Shown here: positions 61,196 through 64,000 of the stretch, in pieces
How positions within the stretch are numbered: the stretch's first letter is position 1
Layout of the letters: every line of letters starts with the position of its first letter
NCBI GenBank assembly: GCA_025201865.1
Contig: MU602688.1
Span: 9,409 to 73,408 of the forward strand
Direction: 5' to 3'
DNA length: 64,000 bases
From: Ramicandelaber brevisporus
Lineage: Eukaryota > Kickxellomycota > Ramicandelaberales > Ramicandelaberaceae
Made by a program: the position numbers and the translations under genes
The notes under the pieces: model-generated
The model's input: only the letters and a program-made list of their open reading frames with translations
Database searches by the model: none
What the model was told of the DNA's origin: nothing

Positions 61196-62764
61196 ATGGA
61201 TATTCTTAAGGCAACTGCAACAGAAGAACGCGCGGAGGCAGCGCGCGCCACCAACTTCATCGGCGCCATCGCAGTCGGCGACTTGGTTTCCAGCACACTC
61301 GGCCCCAAGGGTATGGACAAGATCCTTCAGTCTGGCTCCACCGGCGAGTTTATGACAACCAACGACGGCGCTACCATCCTCAAGTCAGTGCTGCTGGACA
61401 ACCCCGCCGCCAAGCTGCTCGTTAATCTCTCCAAAGTCCAGGACGATGAGGTTGGCGACGGCACCACGTCGGTTTGCGTGCTGGCTGCAGAGCTGCTGCG
61501 CGAGGCTGAACAGTTGATCAATGCCAAGGTGCATCCACAGACAATTGCACTGGGATACCGCATGGCTCGTGATGTGGCTTTAAAGGCATTGGAGGGCTCT
61601 GCAGTGGACAACAGCAAGGATCAGGCCAAGTTCCGCGAGGATTTGATCAACATTGCCAAGACCACGCTGAGCTCAAAGGTGCTGTCGGTTGATATTGAGC
61701 AGTTTGCAGAGCTGGCTGTCGATGCAGTAATGCAGCTCCAGGGCAGCACTGATTTGAACCACATCCAGATCATCAAGAAGACTGGCGGCAAGCTGACCGA
61801 GTCGTTCCTGACCAAGGGCTTGATTCTGAACAAGAAGGTTGGCACTGGCCAGCCAAAGCGTATGGAGAATGCCCGCATCCTGATTGCCAACACTGCCATG
61901 GACACTGACAAGGTCAAGGTGTTTGGTGCCCGCATGCGTGTTTCTGACACCGCCAAGCTTGCCGAGCTGGAGCGTGCCGAGCGTGAAAAGATGAAGAACA
62001 AGGTCGAGCGCATCAAGGCCCACGGCATCAATGTGTTTGTCAACCGCCAGCTCATTTACAACTGGCCAGAGCAGCTGTTTGCCGACGCTGGTATCATGGC
62101 CATCGAGCATGCTGATTTCGATGGTGTTGAGCGTCTGTCCCTGGTTACTGGTGGTGAAATCGCATCCACTTTTGACCACCCAGAGCTTGTGAAGCTCGGC
62201 CATTGCGACGTGATTGAGGAGATTATCATTGGAGATGATAGAATGATCAAGTTCACTGGCGTTGCTGCCCCGGCTGCCTGCACAATTGTTCTGCGTGGTG
62301 CCACCACCCACGTTCTCGACGAGGCCGAGCGTTCTCTGCACGACGCTCTCTGCGTTCTTTCTCAGACCATCAAAGAGCCACGCACTGTTCTCGGCGGTGG
62401 CTGCGTTGAAATGCTCATGTCCAAGTCTGTCGATGAGCTGGCTGCCATTACCGCTGGCAAGCATGCCATTGCTATTGAGGCATTTGCACGTGCTCTGCGC
62501 CGCATCCCGACCATTCTTGCCAACAACGCTGGTCTTGACAGTGCGCTGATGGTCAGTCAGCTGCGTGCCGCCCACAACCGCGGCGAGAACGAGGCCGGAT
62601 TGAACTTGTATAAGGGTGAGGTCACCAGCATGCGTCAGCTTGGTGTCACTGAGTCGTTCAAGCTGAAGCGCCAGGTTTTGATGAGCGCGACAGAGGGTGC
62701 GGAAATGATTGTCCGCGTGGATAACATTCTGCGTACCGCGCCGAGACAGCGTGAGCGCGTCTAA
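61196..62764 (+). CDS. CCT2: Chaperonin CCT/TRiC subunit beta
   Basis: 522 aa, single exon, ATG in good context. A subunit of the cytosolic group II chaperonin that folds actin and tubulin. Signatures: '[11 protein letters not shown]' near residue 40, 'NDGATILKS' phosphate loop, '[16 protein letters not shown]' ATP-binding, 'DPELVK'-type apical region and '[11 protein letters not shown]' near 400. The '[24 protein letters not shown]' N-terminus and the 'RKIPTI'-like '[15 protein letters not shown]' block identify the beta subunit. Strong C-ending codon bias and no low-complexity tract, in contrast to neighbours; consistent with high expression. An AATAAA at about 62783 follows the stop. Confidence 0.97.
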   Translation: MDILKATATEERAEAARATNFIGAIAVGDLVSSTLGPKGMDKILQSGSTGEFMTTNDGATILKSVLLDNPAAKLLVNLSKVQDDEVGDGTTSVCVLAAELLREAEQLINAKVHPQTIALGYRMARDVALKALEGSAVDNSKDQAKFREDLINIAKTTLSSKVLSVDIEQFAELAVDAVMQLQGSTDLNHIQIIKKTGGKLTESFLTKGLILNKKVGTGQPKRMENARILIANTAMDTDKVKVFGARMRVSDTAKLAELERAEREKMKNKVERIKAHGINVFVNRQLIYNWPEQLFADAGIMAIEHADFDGVERLSLVTGGEIASTFDHPELVKLGHCDVIEEIIIGDDRMIKFTGVAAPAACTIVLRGATTHVLDEAERSLHDALCVLSQTIKEPRTVLGGGCVEMLMSKSVDELAAITAGKHAIAIEAFARALRRIPTILANNAGLDSALMVSQLRAAHNRGENEAGLNLYKGEVTSMRQLGVTESFKLKRQVLMSATEGAEMIVRVDNILRTAPRQRERV

Positions 62765-63078
62765 ACGACGACTGAATTAAACAATAAACCGCGTTGTTTT
62801 TTCTTTTCTTCTTCTTCCTCTTTACTTTACTTTAATAATTGATTGCTGAATCCAGCAAGTGAATGGGATTGGATGAGATGAGCTCATCGCCTTACTCTTG
62901 TCTTCTTGCTTTTCGGTTTAAATTACAAAAAAAAAAACGTGGGCCGAGCCAGTCGGTTCTAACAGTCAGTGCCAGTTAACCAAATTTGCCTCGCCAGAGT
63001 TTACAATATACGTGACTCAAACTCGTAATTAAACAGACTACGATTAATAGACGGAATCAATATAAGTGCAAACACACA

Positions 63079-63134
<56 letters not shown>

Positions 63135-63215
63135 CATTTGCTCGCTTGCTCTCAGTCAACAGGATTATTTTTTATAGTTATTTTGTCTGTCTGTCTGTTT
63201 CTTTCTATACACCAT
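62765..63215. promoter_or_regulatory. CCT2 3' flank and upstream region of aspartic protease gene
   Basis: 451 bp. A poly-A run at about 62927-62938 and the long CT repeat (separate entry) are the main structure. The protease ATG follows about 85 bp after the CT repeat. No gene is seen. Confidence 0.5.
63081..63130. repeat. (CT)25 microsatellite
   Basis: Fifty bases of perfect CT preceded by an AC run, 85 bp upstream of the aspartic protease ATG; likely in promoter or leader. Confidence 0.97.
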
Positions 63216-64000
63216 ATGTTTACTGTATTCATAGTCATTTGTTTATTCTGCCAAATCTTGTTGTCAGTATCGTCAAATGGTGTTGCTCGCATCCCCTTGA
63301 CAATGCCAACTCGTGATGGCGCATTCCTCGACTCACTCTCGTCTGTTCCTTCCCTGTTGTTTGCCAAATATCGCCACATTCTAACACCAGCTGAGATTGT
63401 TCAATTTGAGCAGCAGAGTATCCTAAGCAAGAGATCCACTCTCCCACTCGTCAACAACAATGGTTATTCATACCACGGCGTGATCGAAATTGGCACACCG
63501 CCTCAGCGTTTCAACATGATGTTTGACACTGGTAGCTCCGATCTGTGGATACCGTCCACTCGCTGCTCCAAATCCTCCGGTTCAACCTGCAGACAGCGGC
63601 ACCAGTTTGATGGCACCAAGTCATTCACATATCGACCAGGTGTCGGCATCGGCTCCATGTTTGCAATCGGCTATGCCACCGGCTCAGTCAAGTGCATTGC
63701 ATCGCACGATCGCCATTCATACGGCGACGACTTAGTACTGGATAGCTATCCGTTTGGCGAGGCGGTGTGGATGGATGGATTCTTTGCAGACAAGAACTAC
63801 GATGGCATTGCTGGGATGGGATTTGCGTCGATCTCGATGCAAGGTGTGCAGCCGTTCATCTTAGAATTGTTTAATCGCGGCCTGGCTGCTCAACCAGTGT
63901 TCTCGTTCTATCTCAGCAGGTATTTTGCAGCAAACTCGGCACAATCAGAGCTGGTGATTGGCGGCATCAGCCAATCCAGGTTTGTCGGTCAACTGGCGTA
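63216..64000 (+). CDS. Secreted pepsin-type aspartic protease (A1), 3' partial
   Basis: Runs off the window end; 261 codons visible from the ATG at 63216. Signal peptide 'MFTVFIVICLFCQILLSVSS', a propeptide to about residue 80 with a basic 'SKR' pair near 75 that could be a processing site, then the mature enzyme. First catalytic Asp is D104 in 'MMFDTGSSDLW'. The flap region reads 'FAIGYATGSVKC', where pepsins usually have YGTGS, so the residue after the flap Tyr is Ala. 'YDGIAGMGF' and 'SELVIGGIS' match later family blocks. The second catalytic Asp lies outside the window. Probably an extracellular or vacuolar protease, complementing the S8 enzyme near 13 kb. Confidence 0.9.
   Translation, partial: MFTVFIVICLFCQILLSVSSNGVARIPLTMPTRDGAFLDSLSSVPSLLFAKYRHILTPAEIVQFEQQSILSKRSTLPLVNNNGYSYHGVIEIGTPPQRFNMMFDTGSSDLWIPSTRCSKSSGSTCRQRHQFDGTKSFTYRPGVGIGSMFAIGYATGSVKCIASHDRHSYGDDLVLDSYPFGEAVWMDGFFADKNYDGIAGMGFASISMQGVQPFILELFNRGLAAQPVFSFYLSRYFAANSAQSELVIGGISQSRFVGQLA

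Noticed and set aside
61673-62575. 300-codon minus-strand frame opposite CCT2
   Set aside because: It mirrors the biased codon usage of a clear chaperonin gene; no motif, no conserved composition.

Overview
This is a eukaryotic nuclear window, almost certainly from a fungus. The evidence is a set of fungal-type genes: the gluconeogenesis regulator ERT1/AcuK, the DYRK kinase YAK1, calcineurin A, a SIW14-type phosphatase, an IAH1-type esterase, secreted S8 and A1 proteases and a GPI-anchor-type wall protein. Genes are close together on both strands and mostly uninterrupted. Only one spliceosomal intron is convincing. All three stop codons act as stops and TAA predominates, so the code looks standard. 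Unrelated genes carry long Gln, His-Gln, Pro, Ser/Thr and acidic tracts. The style (intron-poor, tract-rich) suggests an early-diverging lineage such as the zoopagomycete/Kickxellomycotina type. That placement is inference.

Layout. 0-12 kb: the 3' part of a large PH-like/zinc-motif protein converges on a 2,473-aa YAK1-type kinase. 12-21 kb: secreted subtilase, PB1-UBA receptor-like protein, ZNF706-like small zinc finger, COQ3 and a TMEM198-like membrane protein. 21-31 kb: 1,513-aa homeodomain protein, gamma-glutamyltransferase and a SETD6/RKM4-type lysine methyltransferase. 31.2-32.1 kb: an 890-base assembly gap that truncates a minus-strand gene. 32-42 kb: aldonolactone-oxidase-like flavoprotein, calcineurin A, a small coiled-coil protein, phosphopantothenoylcysteine decarboxylase, a polyQ orphan, an SGNH-like protein lacking catalytic residues, a canonical IAH1 esterase and a SIW14-like phosphatase. 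42-55 kb: mostly orphan or secreted small proteins (Pro-rich GPI-type protein, 48-aa Cys-rich ORF, 273-aa orphan, 100-aa membrane protein, type I membrane protein, 10-Cys secreted protein, possible Tubby-like protein) around the spliced ERT1 gene. 55-64 kb: VPS41, mitochondrial TrpRS, CCT2 and a 3'-truncated pepsin-type protease.

There are no operons. Many pairs are divergent and share a short promoter region (COQ3/TMEM198-like 275 bp, TrpRS/CCT2 231 bp, polyQ orphan/SGNH-like 212 bp), or converge with less than 200 bp between stops. Functional themes are nutrient and stress signalling (YAK1, calcineurin, SIW14, ERT1), mitochondrial and cofactor metabolism (COQ3, PPCDC, TrpRS), proteostasis and vacuolar traffic (CCT2, VPS41, PB1-UBA) and secretion.

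I found no mobile element, CRISPR array, rRNA or confident tRNA, and no clearly novel multi-gene system. The best items for a second look are: the intron that splits the ERT1 zinc cluster, an exact 119-bp tandem duplication in the VPS41 upstream region, an exact in-frame 107-bp duplication in YAK1, two small Cys-rich ORFs, and the catalytically degenerate SGNH-like protein next to an intact SGNH esterase. Many start codons here were chosen as the first in-frame ATG, because longer reading frames begin at TTG or GTG.
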